NCBI GenBank assembly: GCA_938003765.1
Contig: CALKYE010000229.1
Coordinates: 1 to 51,364 of the forward strand
DNA: 51,364 nucleotides
Reading direction: 5' to 3'
Source of the DNA: an uncultured Planctomycetia bacterium
GTDB taxonomy: Bacteria; Planctomycetota; UBA1135; GCA-002686595
Numbering within the stretch: position 1 is the first letter of the stretch; every line of letters starts with the position of its first letter. Made by a program: the position numbers and the translations under genes. Below, in pieces: positions 43,785 to 51,364 of the stretch. The notes under the pieces were generated by a model. It was not told the DNA's origin. It did not search any database and was given only the letters and a program-made list of their open reading frames with translations.

Positions 43785-45272
43785 TCAGCGCTCCGACTCG
43801 AGGCTGCGGACCATCTGCTCGAAGCTGTCGCGGTAGACGCGGCCGTCGAGCATCGCCTCGCGCGCGAGCATGGCGTTCTGGTGCAGGCCTTCGAGCACGA
43901 ACTCCATCGCGGCCGCGAGCTCCTCGTCGTCCGCGGGGGCGACGAGCTCGAGCGCCACGTCGCGCAGTCCGTTCACGACCGACAGCCGGCGCAGCAGCTC
44001 TGCGGGCGGCAGATCGTCGGCCAACTCGACGGTCGCGCCGCCCTGGAAGTGCGACAGCACGACGTCGAAGCGGCCCATGTCGCTCGCGCTCGACTTCTCC
44101 AGCCCGGCCGGCGCCGGCGCGAGCTCGTCGAACACGGTCTTGACCGCTTTGCCGATCAGGTGCGCAGCCACCTTCGCGAGTCCCTCGCGTTCGCCCTCGT
44201 ACACGAGCTCGACCTTGCCGTGGATCGCGCTGCCCGCTCCGAGCAGGTCTGCGACCCGCGCGACGACTCGCGGCGCGCCCGTGAGCAACGCGCGGCGCTC
44301 GGCGTTGGACACGACGCTCTCGTACAGCGCGATCGAGAGGCGCGCGCTCACTCCGGAGCCGTGGTCGACGAACTCGCTCTCGCGGCCGGCGATCGCGACC
44401 TCCTCGATCGCGCGCCGCAGCCAGACCGGAGTCCGAACCGCCGCGACGCCCTCGCGCCGAACCCAGCTCTCCTGATCGGTGATGCGCTGGGCGTCTTCGA
44501 GCGTGCGCGGGTAGTGCGTCAGGATCTGCGCCGCGATGCGGTCGCGCAGCGGCGTGATGATCGAGCCGCGGTGCGTGTAGTCCTCCGGGTTGGCGGAGAA
44601 ACACAGTGCGAGGTCGAGCTCGAGCCGCAGAGGGAAGCCGCGGATCTGCACGTCGCCTTCCTCGAGGATGTTGAGCAGTCCGACCTGGATGCGCGGCGGG
44701 AGGTCGGGAAGTTCGTTGATCGCGAAGATGCCGCGGTTGGAGCGCGGCAACAGCCCGAAGTGAACGACTTGCGGATCGGCGAGGCTCGTGCGGCGCGCGG
44801 CGGCCTTGATCGGATCGAGGTCGCCGATCAGGTCGGCGATGGTGACGTCGGGCGTCGCGAGCTTCTCGTGGTAGCGCTCGGCGCGCGGGATCCAGACGAT
44901 CGGAGTGCTCTCGCCCTCGCGCGCGATGCGCTCGCGGCAGGCCGCGCAGATCGGCCGCAGCGGATCGTCGCGCAGCTCGCAACCGTCGACGGCGGGGATC
45001 CACTCGTCGAGCAGCGCCGTGAGGCTGCGCAGGATGCGCGTCTTGGCCTGACCGCGCAGACCGAGGAGCAGGAAGTCGTGCCGCGAGAGCAGGGCGTTCT
45101 GCACGTCGCGCAGGACCGTTCGCTCGTAGCCGACGATCCCCGGGAACACGTTGCGTCCCTCACGCAGCGCCTGGACGAGGTTGTCGCGCAGCTCGTCCTT
45201 CACGCGCTTGGAGCGCCACCCCGTGCGTTGCAGTTCCCCGAGCGTGACCGGCCTGGACGTGTGGTTGTTCAT
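43785..45272 (-). CDS. MoxR/ChlI-like AAA+ ATPase
   Basis: A 495-residue AAA+ protein from the ATG at 45272. The Walker A-like loop GLRGQAKTR is at about residue 70, preceded by FPGIVGYERTVLRDVQNALL. A Cys pair in CAAC near residue 112 may bind zinc. The Walker B region reads GIFAINELPDLP (Asn in place of the first acid), followed by sensor I FSANPEDYTHRG. The C-terminal third is helical. It is the partner of the downstream VWA gene in a magnesium-chelatase-like or MoxR-like chaperone pair. A perfect 9-bp inverted repeat lies 20 nt upstream of its start. Confidence 0.9.
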   Translation of the reverse strand: MNNHTSRPVTLGELQRTGWRSKRVKDELRDNLVQALREGRNVFPGIVGYERTVLRDVQNALLSRHDFLLLGLRGQAKTRILRSLTALLDEWIPAVDGCELRDDPLRPICAACRERIAREGESTPIVWIPRAERYHEKLATPDVTIADLIGDLDPIKAAARRTSLADPQVVHFGLLPRSNRGIFAINELPDLPPRIQVGLLNILEEGDVQIRGFPLRLELDLALCFSANPEDYTHRGSIITPLRDRIAAQILTHYPRTLEDAQRITDQESWVRREGVAAVRTPVWLRRAIEEVAIAGRESEFVDHGSGVSARLSIALYESVVSNAERRALLTGAPRVVARVADLLGAGSAIHGKVELVYEGEREGLAKVAAHLIGKAVKTVFDELAPAPAGLEKSSASDMGRFDVVLSHFQGGATVELADDLPPAELLRRLSVVNGLRDVALELVAPADDEELAAAMEFVLEGLHQNAMLAREAMLDGRVYRDSFEQMVRSLESER

Positions 45273-45291
45273 CGTGGAGGGAGCATAGCTG

Positions 45292-45313
45292 GATCGCTCG
45301 ACGCCGAGCGATC
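45292..45313. promoter_or_regulatory. Perfect inverted repeat upstream of the AAA+/VWA operon
   Basis: GATCGCTCG-ACGC-CGAGCGATC, a 9-bp perfect palindrome with a 4-nt spacer, lies 20-41 nt before the AAA+ start in the 291-bp divergent region. It could be an operator or an mRNA leader hairpin. The rest of this gap shows no gene. Confidence 0.4.
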
Positions 45314-45563
45314 GCGCTCGTCGCCACCGTGCGCCCTCGCACGCAGCTCGCCGCGAAAGCGCGCGAACCAAGTCGTCCGCAGCGCCCAAGGCGCCGCGCG
45401 ACGCGGCACGCTCCTTGTCGTCGCGTCAGCGTGTCGATGGCGCGCTTGGCAGAGCGCAACTCGACGCGCACGACAAACACGAGCCGCGCTGCGATTCGAC
45501 TGCAACTCGCAGCTCGTGTGGAACTAGTCCGCGTGCGGAACTGACTGGGCAGGAGGCACTGGA

Positions 45564-48500
45564 ATGCTCTCGATCGGCTCGCGCTCGCGTCGGCGCACTA
45601 CGGCGTGTGGATTCCTCGTGATCGGCGCGCTCGCGTCCTGTGGCGGCGGAGGCGGATCAGGAGCTCCGGCAATGGACGCGCTCCCGCTCGGAGCGATCGG
45701 GCAACATCCCGATGCGAGTCCCACGGCGCCGACGTACTTCATCGCCGAGGACCCCAGTGACGGAGACGCGTCGAGCCTGCAATTGCTCGACGTTTTCTGG
45801 GGTCGAGTGGTCGAGATCCACGACCGTGACAGCGATTCGGCGCTGTTCTCGCAGTTCGTGATCGATGGCGCGCTGCTCGGCGACGGAGCGCGCTACGTGC
45901 TCGAACGCGATCCGCTCACCGACGTCGAGCGAGTGCGCATCCTGTTCGATCAGGACACTCCGCAGTTCTACGAGACGTTGCAAGCGCTCGAGTCCACTCG
46001 ACAAGTGCTGCTGAAAAAGAGTCTGAGCCCTTCGGAGCTGCCGCCGTTCACCGCTGTTGCGCGCAACAGCGCGCTCGTGCTCGAGTTCAACGATCTGCTC
46101 GATCACGAGACCATCGACGCGCAGAAGCTCCGACTCACCGTCGGCTATCCGCCGGTGTCTCCGTTCGAAGCGCGCGTGTTCCCCGACCCCAGTCACGGCA
46201 ACCTGCGCGACGGCCGCTTCCACTCGACGCGGGTGATCGTCGACTTCACCGTCTCGGAGCTCGAATCCCAGGGCGGCTCGCAGGGTTCGCCGCTCGCGCT
46301 CAACCCGCTCGGCCTGCCTTCGGCGGCGGTCGTCACCGCGCCGAACGCGCTGCTGCGCATTCCGACGCGCGTCGATCCCGCCAACCAGCAGTTCGAGGTC
46401 CTGCGCGCCGCCAGCGGCCGCGCGCTCGACTTCAACGGCAACGGTCCTACCGATCCGCTGTCGTCGACGCTCGACGTGCTGCGAGCGTTCCGCTCGGGCG
46501 GCGCCGCGAGCGTGACGGGCGACGTCAACAACGGCTTCCTGGTGGATCCCTCGCCGCCGCAAGTGATCGGGCGCCAGCCCGTCGCCCTGCTCAACACGCT
46601 CGACTTCTCGCAGGGCGTGGAGCAGTCGGCCTTCCTGCGCTTCGAGACCGCCGCCTGCGCGTTCACGCCGCAGGTCGGCGACGTGGTCGAGTTCGGCCCC
46701 GTGCGACTGCGCGTCTCGGGCGGATCCGTCAACGCGCCGGTGAACGCGGTCGTAGGCCCGGTGCTGCTGCGGCAGTTGTGCGCGAGTTGCGAGCCCGCGC
46801 ACATCCCCGTCAACACGAACAACCCGCCGATCGGCTCGCTGCGCGCGCCCTACCGCACGCAGTCCGGCAGCGGCCCCGACTTCGCCGCGTGCTTCGTGCG
46901 GATCTCGCCTCCGCCGCTGTCGCCGCCGGCCGCCGGCATCGCGCCCGACGCGACGATCAGCATCGCGTTCAGCGAGGCGATGGACCCCGCGTCCGTGCGA
47001 CCGTTCGACTCGCTGGTGCTGTCGTATGGCAACAACACGCCGAGCGCGAGCCCGCTGTACGGGAACGTCGTCGCTCGCGTCACGCCCTCGGGCGACAACC
47101 GGCTCTTCACTCTGCAGCCGCTCGTGCCGCTGCGGCGCGTGTTCCCGGGCGGCTCACCCGATCGCTACTCGCTCAGCGTGAACGCCGGCGAGCTCCCGGC
47201 CACCGACTTGTCGGGCAACGTGCTCGCAAGCGCGCTCCCGCCGATCTCGCTCGAGCTGGCGGCGCAGGGCCCCACCGTCGACAGCGGCAGCATCCGACTG
47301 CGCTTCGACTCGTCGGACGAGGACTCCGACGGAGCGCCCGAAGTGCGCGGGCAGATCCTGTTCGACGTCGCCCGCCAGTTGCTCAAGCCGCGCGCCGTTC
47401 AGCGCTTCTCTTCGGTCGTCGATCCGGGCGTGCCGACCGTCAACGCGATGCGCGACATGCCGGCGCTCAACATCCAGACCCCGCTGTCCAACTGGGGCAG
47501 CCGCATGATGTGCGTCTGGCGCTACTGCGACGTCGGCGGGATGGGGCTGCGCGACGAGACCACGCACAACATCGATGTCGAAGGACTGTGGTGGCAACCG
47601 TTCGGCGGCGCGCTGCAGGTCGACAACTTCGCGCAGTTCCAGATCGGCGTCGCGCACTCGCGCTTCCTGCCGGACGAGAACGTCAACCTCGGACTGCCGC
47701 AGTTCCCCGACTCCGGTCTCGTGCGCGTCTACAACGAGAACCTGCTCGACGCCGACAGCGACCCGCTGACGGTGATCGCGCCCAAGGCCCGCGGCTACTC
47801 GCTCAATCCCAGCGACGTGAGCGTGTCCGCGTCCGGTGACCGCATCGCGCCGTACCCGATCAACCGCGACGTGGCGCCGGACCAGTACCTCTACTGGACC
47901 TGGCGCGACACCGCGAAGACCGTCGTCGGCGGACCCAACGGCGTGGGAGCAGACCCGGCTCGAGTCGCGTCGATCCTCACGGCCTCCGCCGAGCGCGGCT
48001 TCTATCCCGTCGATCGCGTGCCGACCATCGGCCTGCCGCTGCTCACCGAGTTCCGCACCTACCCCGACTCGCTCGCCTCGGGACAGAACGGGTTCCGCAT
48101 CGCGATCGCGCTGAACTCCGCGGCGCAGCCGTTCTTCCGCGTCTTCACCACCGGCGGCGTCGACCCGCAGTCGGGCATCGCGATTCCGCGGGACCCCGAC
48201 ACCCTCACGCAAGCCGAGGGCGGCATCAACCCGACCACCGGCGCGGCGCTGCCGTGGGGCGACAACACCGTGTACTACGGCCAGGCCGACTTCGTGGTGC
48301 GCATCAGCCGCATGCACACCATCTGGCTCGACACGTTCGCTTCGTCGACGCGCTTCGTCGACGCGCTGGTGGAGCCGGGCCCGGAGCAGCTCCCGAGCGG
48401 AACGCAGTTGATCGTCGCCTATCGCGGCGCCAACGGATTCACGCCGACGCCGCCGCTGGGCCAGTCGCCGCAGCACGACGCGCGCAACCTCGACGCCTAC

Positions 48501-48725
48501 GGCAACCTCTACACCACCGAGCAACTCGCCTTCGTGTTCCCCGGCGGCGGCGCAACGGGCATCGCTCCGCTGTTCCACCCCGTGGCGGGCAGCGACCGCT
48601 GGAGCGCGAGCGCTGCGGATCTCGACGGCGCGCGCTTCATCCAGGCGCGCGTGACGTTCGTGAGCAACGCCTCGACCGGACTCTCGCCCGAACTCGGAGC
48701 GCTGGGCTTCGCCTACTTGCGCTGA
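45564..48725 (+). CDS. Large lipoprotein with Big_5-like domains, function unknown
   Basis: A 1053-residue protein. The ribosome binding site is strong (AGGAGG 8 nt before the ATG). An N-terminal Arg-rich signal has the lipobox LASC (Cys26) followed by a Gly run, so it is probably a lipoprotein. Big_5-like Ig segments are suggested by PPQVIGRQPV and by APDATISIAFSEAMDPASV near residue 470. The C-terminal half has no motif I recognise. Cys pairs (MCVWRYC) occur near residue 650. It looks like a surface structural or binding protein, and comparable planctomycete lipoproteins are numerous. A hairpin follows. Confidence 0.85.
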   Translation: MLSIGSRSRRRTTACGFLVIGALASCGGGGGSGAPAMDALPLGAIGQHPDASPTAPTYFIAEDPSDGDASSLQLLDVFWGRVVEIHDRDSDSALFSQFVIDGALLGDGARYVLERDPLTDVERVRILFDQDTPQFYETLQALESTRQVLLKKSLSPSELPPFTAVARNSALVLEFNDLLDHETIDAQKLRLTVGYPPVSPFEARVFPDPSHGNLRDGRFHSTRVIVDFTVSELESQGGSQGSPLALNPLGLPSAAVVTAPNALLRIPTRVDPANQQFEVLRAASGRALDFNGNGPTDPLSSTLDVLRAFRSGGAASVTGDVNNGFLVDPSPPQVIGRQPVALLNTLDFSQGVEQSAFLRFETAACAFTPQVGDVVEFGPVRLRVSGGSVNAPVNAVVGPVLLRQLCASCEPAHIPVNTNNPPIGSLRAPYRTQSGSGPDFAACFVRISPPPLSPPAAGIAPDATISIAFSEAMDPASVRPFDSLVLSYGNNTPSASPLYGNVVARVTPSGDNRLFTLQPLVPLRRVFPGGSPDRYSLSVNAGELPATDLSGNVLASALPPISLELAAQGPTVDSGSIRLRFDSSDEDSDGAPEVRGQILFDVARQLLKPRAVQRFSSVVDPGVPTVNAMRDMPALNIQTPLSNWGSRMMCVWRYCDVGGMGLRDETTHNIDVEGLWWQPFGGALQVDNFAQFQIGVAHSRFLPDENVNLGLPQFPDSGLVRVYNENLLDADSDPLTVIAPKARGYSLNPSDVSVSASGDRIAPYPINRDVAPDQYLYWTWRDTAKTVVGGPNGVGADPARVASILTASAERGFYPVDRVPTIGLPLLTEFRTYPDSLASGQNGFRIAIALNSAAQPFFRVFTTGGVDPQSGIAIPRDPDTLTQAEGGINPTTGAALPWGDNTVYYGQADFVVRISRMHTIWLDTFASSTRFVDALVEPGPEQLPSGTQLIVAYRGANGFTPTPPLGQSPQHDARNLDAYGNLYTTEQLAFVFPGGGATGIAPLFHPVAGSDRWSASAADLDGARFIQARVTFVSNASTGLSPELGALGFAYLR

Positions 48726-48734
48726 TTCCTCGCC

Positions 48735-48778
48735 GTCGTCGCGGGCGCGCGCCGAAAGCTGTCGCGCCCGCCGACGAC
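48735..48778. terminator. Hairpin between convergent lipoprotein and argH genes
   Basis: GTCGTCG and CGACGAC plus CGGGCGCG and CGCGCCCG form a 15-bp stem with one bulged C and a 13-nt loop. It lies between two convergent stops and probably acts as a bidirectional terminator, although no T-run is visible. Confidence 0.5.
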
Positions 48779-48866
48779 CGCGAGCATGACCCTCATCGAA
48801 CGCCGCGCGTCACGGAAGCGACGAGCGCTCGGAGCGCCGAGCCCTCGTCGACAGCGACCGCCGCGC

Positions 48867-50060
48867 TCAACTGCTGCCAGCGCTCTCCTCGCGGTACGCG
48901 TCGCGGAACGGCACGCCGGACTTGGCCTTCTCGAGCGCGCGTTCCGTGGCGCGCAGCTTGGGGTCGTCGCAGGCTGCGCGCAGCGCCGCCTCGTCGAACT
49001 CGAGCGCTCCGAGCAGGCTGGGCACGAGCGTGAGCATCGCGCTGGCGCGGTCGTGCGCGCGCAACAGCGGCGGCTTGATGAGCTGGAAGTCGCGGTGGTA
49101 CCCCGAGGGCAGCGCGCGCAGGACGTCGAGCAGCGCCGCGCGGTCGCTCGTCACCTGCCGCGCGTGCGCGCGCAGCAGCTCGAGCACGTCGGGGTTGCGC
49201 TTGTGCGGCATGAGCGACGAGCCCGTCGTGAACGCCGTAGGCAGTTTCACGAAGCCGAACTCGCTCGTGCTGTAGAGCCAGAGGTCGCAGCTGAGCTTCT
49301 CGACGTCGAGTGCGGCTTGTTCGAGCGCGCTGACGTAGGCGAGCTCGGCGCGGCCCCGCGCGTGCTGCACGTGCGTGACGGGTTCGGCGGGAGCGTCGAA
49401 GCCCAGCTCGCGCGCGACGAACTCGCGCTGGAGCTCGAGCGGCACGCCGTAGCCCGCGCCGCTGCCCAGCGGGCACTCCTTGGTGCGGCGCGCAGCGTGG
49501 ACGAACTCGGCGGCGTCGAACTCGAAGGCGCGCGCATGAGCCAGCGCCCACTCGCGCACGCTCGACGGCATCGCCCGGCGCAGGTGGGTGTAGCCCGGCA
49601 GCGGCAATCGGCTCGCGCGCTCCGCGAGCGCCTCGCACGCGCCCTGCGCCGCCTCGACGAGCCGCTTGGCGTGCGAGTGCGCGTCGCGCAACCACAGGAG
49701 CACGTCGACGGCGATCTGCTCGTTGCGGCTGCGGCCCGTGTGCAGGCGCTTGCCCGCGTCGCCGATCTTCGCGATCAGGCGCCGCTCGACGGCCGAGTGC
49801 ACGTCCTCGTCGCCCGGCTCGACGTTCCACTCGCCGCGGCGGTGCTCGGCGAGGAGTTCCTCGAGCCCGCGCGCGATGGCCGCGTGGTCCTCTTGCGTGA
49901 GGAGCCCCGCGCGCGCGAGCCCGGCCGCGTGCGCGAGGCTGCCGCGCAGGTCGTGCTCGACGAAGCGCTGGTCGATCTTCCAGTCGTCGCCGACGGTGAA
50001 GGCCAGCATCGCGGCGTCGATGGCCTCGCCGCGGTCCCAGATCGGTCGCTCGTGACTCAT
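48867..50060 (-). CDS. argH: Argininosuccinate lyase
   Basis: A 397-residue fumarase/aspartase-superfamily lyase that splits argininosuccinate to arginine and fumarate. The signature GSSLMPHKRNPD is intact. TGRSRNEQ supplies substrate-binding residues, and GYTHLRRAMPSS is the conserved second block. At 397 residues it is shorter than the usual 450-460, as in short bacterial ArgH enzymes; the active-site blocks are all present. The start at 50060 overlaps the stop of the deacetylase gene (ATGA), so it is translated with that gene. It is the last gene of the operon in this window. Confidence 0.95.
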   Translation of the reverse strand: MSHERPIWDRGEAIDAAMLAFTVGDDWKIDQRFVEHDLRGSLAHAAGLARAGLLTQEDHAAIARGLEELLAEHRRGEWNVEPGDEDVHSAVERRLIAKIGDAGKRLHTGRSRNEQIAVDVLLWLRDAHSHAKRLVEAAQGACEALAERASRLPLPGYTHLRRAMPSSVREWALAHARAFEFDAAEFVHAARRTKECPLGSGAGYGVPLELQREFVARELGFDAPAEPVTHVQHARGRAELAYVSALEQAALDVEKLSCDLWLYSTSEFGFVKLPTAFTTGSSLMPHKRNPDVLELLRAHARQVTSDRAALLDVLRALPSGYHRDFQLIKPPLLRAHDRASAMLTLVPSLLGALEFDEAALRAACDDPKLRATERALEKAKSGVPFRDAYREESAGSS

Positions 50061-51148
50061 AGCGAGAGCGCCAGCGGCGCGAAGCGCGTGTAGAAGTCGA
50101 CGCCGGCGTCGAGCTCGCTGCGCAGCACGAACTCGTCCGGTGTGTGCGAACGCGCCGTCTGACCGGGGCCGCACTTGATGGCCGGAACGCCCTGGAGCAG
50201 AGCCATGTCCGAGAGCGTCGAGGAGCCGATCGCCTCGCCGCGTCCCAGCGTCGCGAGCGCGGCGCGCACCAGCGGGTGATCGGCCGGCGTTTCGAACGGC
50301 GCGAGGCGCGCGCTCTTCACGCTCAGTTGAGCGTTGGGCAGTCGCCGCGAGAGCTCGCGACAGGCGTCGTCGCCCGAGTGCAGCGGCGACAGGCGCGCGT
50401 CGAACAGCGCCTCGGCCTGGTCGGGGACGACGTTGTGGCGCTCGCCCGCCTTGAACACCGTCGTGGCGATCGTGCTCGCGCCGAGCAGCGGGTGCTCGCC
50501 GGGGAGCGCGACGTACGGAGCCGTTGCGCCGAGCTCCGACGCCGCCGCGAGGAGCGCGTTGCGGTGCTCCACGCGCGCGACGTGAGCTGCGTGGCACGAC
50601 TTGCCGCGCCAGTGCGCACGCAACACCGCGAGCCCCGACTGCGCGCGCACGACCTCGAGCCCGGTGGGTTCGCCGGTCACCGCGAGATCGGGCGCGCCGA
50701 ACGCGTCGAGCACGCGCGTCATGCCGATGTTGCTGGTCTCCTCGCACTCGGTGAGGGCCAGTTGAAGCGTTCCGCTCGCGCCCGCGGCGAGCGTGCGGCT
50801 CTCGGCCAGCGCGTGCAGCGCCCACAGCATCGAAGCGACGCTGACCTTGGCGTCGTTGGATCCCCGGCCCCACAGCACCTCGCCGTCCCACTCGCGCGCG
50901 AGCGTCGGCCGCGTCCAGCCGGCGCCGATGGGCACCGTGTCGACGTGCGAGTTGTAGAGCAAGCGCTTGCCGGGTCCGAAGCCCACGCTGATCACGAGCG
51001 AGTGACCGAGCCGCTCGCAGTCGAGCTTCCACGCGCCGCACAACTCGACCACGAAGTCGCTGATCGCCGCCTCCGAGCCGGAGATGCTCTCGATGCCGAC
51101 CAGCTCGGCCAGGAGCTGAGCCGGCTCGTGCGGCGTCGCGGCGCTCAC
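50057..51148 (-). CDS. argE: M20-family N-acetyl amino acid deacetylase (acetylornithine/acetylcitrulline type)
   Basis: A 363-residue M20 metallopeptidase from a GTG at 51148. NSHVDTVP, GRGSNDAK and TECEET carry the metal ligands and catalytic acid, and a dimerisation-type insert (RGKSCHAAH) follows. M20 members here remove acetyl from ornithine or citrulline, or act on lysine or peptides. Its place between argB and argH, with GTGA and ATGA overlaps on each side, makes an arginine-pathway deacetylase the best call. The symbol argE is assigned by context and should be read as provisional, since N-acetylcitrulline deacetylase is equally possible. Confidence 0.8.
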   Translation of the reverse strand: MSAATPHEPAQLLAELVGIESISGSEAAISDFVVELCGAWKLDCERLGHSLVISVGFGPGKRLLYNSHVDTVPIGAGWTRPTLAREWDGEVLWGRGSNDAKVSVASMLWALHALAESRTLAAGASGTLQLALTECEETSNIGMTRVLDAFGAPDLAVTGEPTGLEVVRAQSGLAVLRAHWRGKSCHAAHVARVEHRNALLAAASELGATAPYVALPGEHPLLGASTIATTVFKAGERHNVVPDQAEALFDARLSPLHSGDDACRELSRRLPNAQLSVKSARLAPFETPADHPLVRAALATLGRGEAIGSSTLSDMALLQGVPAIKCGPGQTARSHTPDEFVLRSELDAGVDFYTRFAPLALSL

Positions 51149-51364
51149 GAGATCGCCACACCCTTCGTCGCGGACGGCGCCGCGAGCGATTCGGCCGTGT
51201 CGCCGTTCGCATCGCCGGTCAGCGGAGGCGCCTTCTCGGGCTCGCGCGTGACCAGCGTGCCCGCGCCCTTGTTGGTGTACAGCTCCTGCAGCAACGCCTG
51301 CTCGTCCGAGCCCGACACGACGTGCACGCGGCCGACGCCGCCGTACAGCGCCGCGCGGATCGCC
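51145..51364 (-). CDS. argB: Acetylglutamate kinase, C-terminal fragment
   Basis: The last 73 or so residues of a gene cut by the window edge, read on the minus strand. AALYGGVGRVHVVSG, the stretch ending LLQELYTNKGAGT and the following LVTREPE match the C terminus of ArgB, which phosphorylates N-acetylglutamate in arginine synthesis. The last 20 residues are a Pro/Ala-rich tail. The stop overlaps the GTG start of the deacetylase (GTGA), so the three genes are co-translated in the order argB, deacetylase, argH. Confidence 0.85.
   Translation of the reverse strand, partial: AIRAALYGGVGRVHVVSGSDEQALLQELYTNKGAGTLVTREPEKAPPLTGDANGDTAESLAAPSATKGVAIS

Overview
The window is GC-rich (roughly two thirds or more G+C by eye) and densely packed. 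It looks like chromosomal DNA of a bacterium, most likely an environmental member of the Planctomycetota. That placement is inferred, because there is no rRNA gene here. It rests on the very high GC, the long secreted proteins (FG-GAP repeats, EF hands, a GHL10-type glycosidase, M1/S10/S41 peptidases), the short zinc-ribbon membrane protein, and a recurring C-terminal secretion-type module shared by three exported proteins. I found no tRNA, rRNA, CRISPR array, insertion sequence or phage gene. No intergenic gap exceeds about 300 bases; the largest are 7349-7624, 28864-29133, 35698-35968 and 45273-45563.

Region by region: 1-5203 holds housekeeping and small-molecule genes: the 3' end of a YyaL/DUF255 protein, a zinc-ribbon/membrane protein pair, an SDR oxidoreductase, an overlapping folE-queD pair, a small ferredoxin and a coiled-coil protein. 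5336-7348 is an exported EF-hand protein with 198-bp internal DNA repeats. 7625-10017 is a translationally coupled S41 protease-tsaD pair.

10030-20059 (minus strand) is the most striking part. It is a tightly packed run of nine genes: B3/4 tRNA-binding-like protein, SGNH hydrolase, FabH-type ketosynthase, AMP-dependent acyl ligase, acyl carrier protein, a second ketosynthase that has lost its whole catalytic triad, a B12-type radical SAM enzyme, a Rieske oxygenase and an MBOAT acyltransferase. The ligase plus active/degenerate ketosynthase pair recalls the logic of PqsA/PqsC/PqsB, but the complete set is not one I recognise. I propose an undescribed lipid or small-molecule pathway whose product is acylated at the membrane.

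20189-26556 contains a SpsF-like cytidylyltransferase, a sodium:solute symporter, an S10 peptidase, a glycine-rich RRM protein with a clear terminator, and a second acyl ligase. 26695-37423 carries three exported proteins ending in the same four-cysteine C-terminal module. They are interrupted by a radical SAM-moaA-SenB-like run and a GT2 glycosyltransferase. The SenB-like gene is split by an in-frame TGA that is followed at once by a stable hairpin. 37586-45272 has an M1 metallopeptidase, a hybrid sensor kinase and a coupled AAA+/VWA pair. 45564-48725 is a large lipoprotein. 48867-51364 is an argH-deacetylase-argB arginine operon, read on the minus strand and cut by the window edge.

Four-base stop/start overlaps (ATGA, GTGA, TTGA) recur throughout, so translational coupling is a major organising feature.
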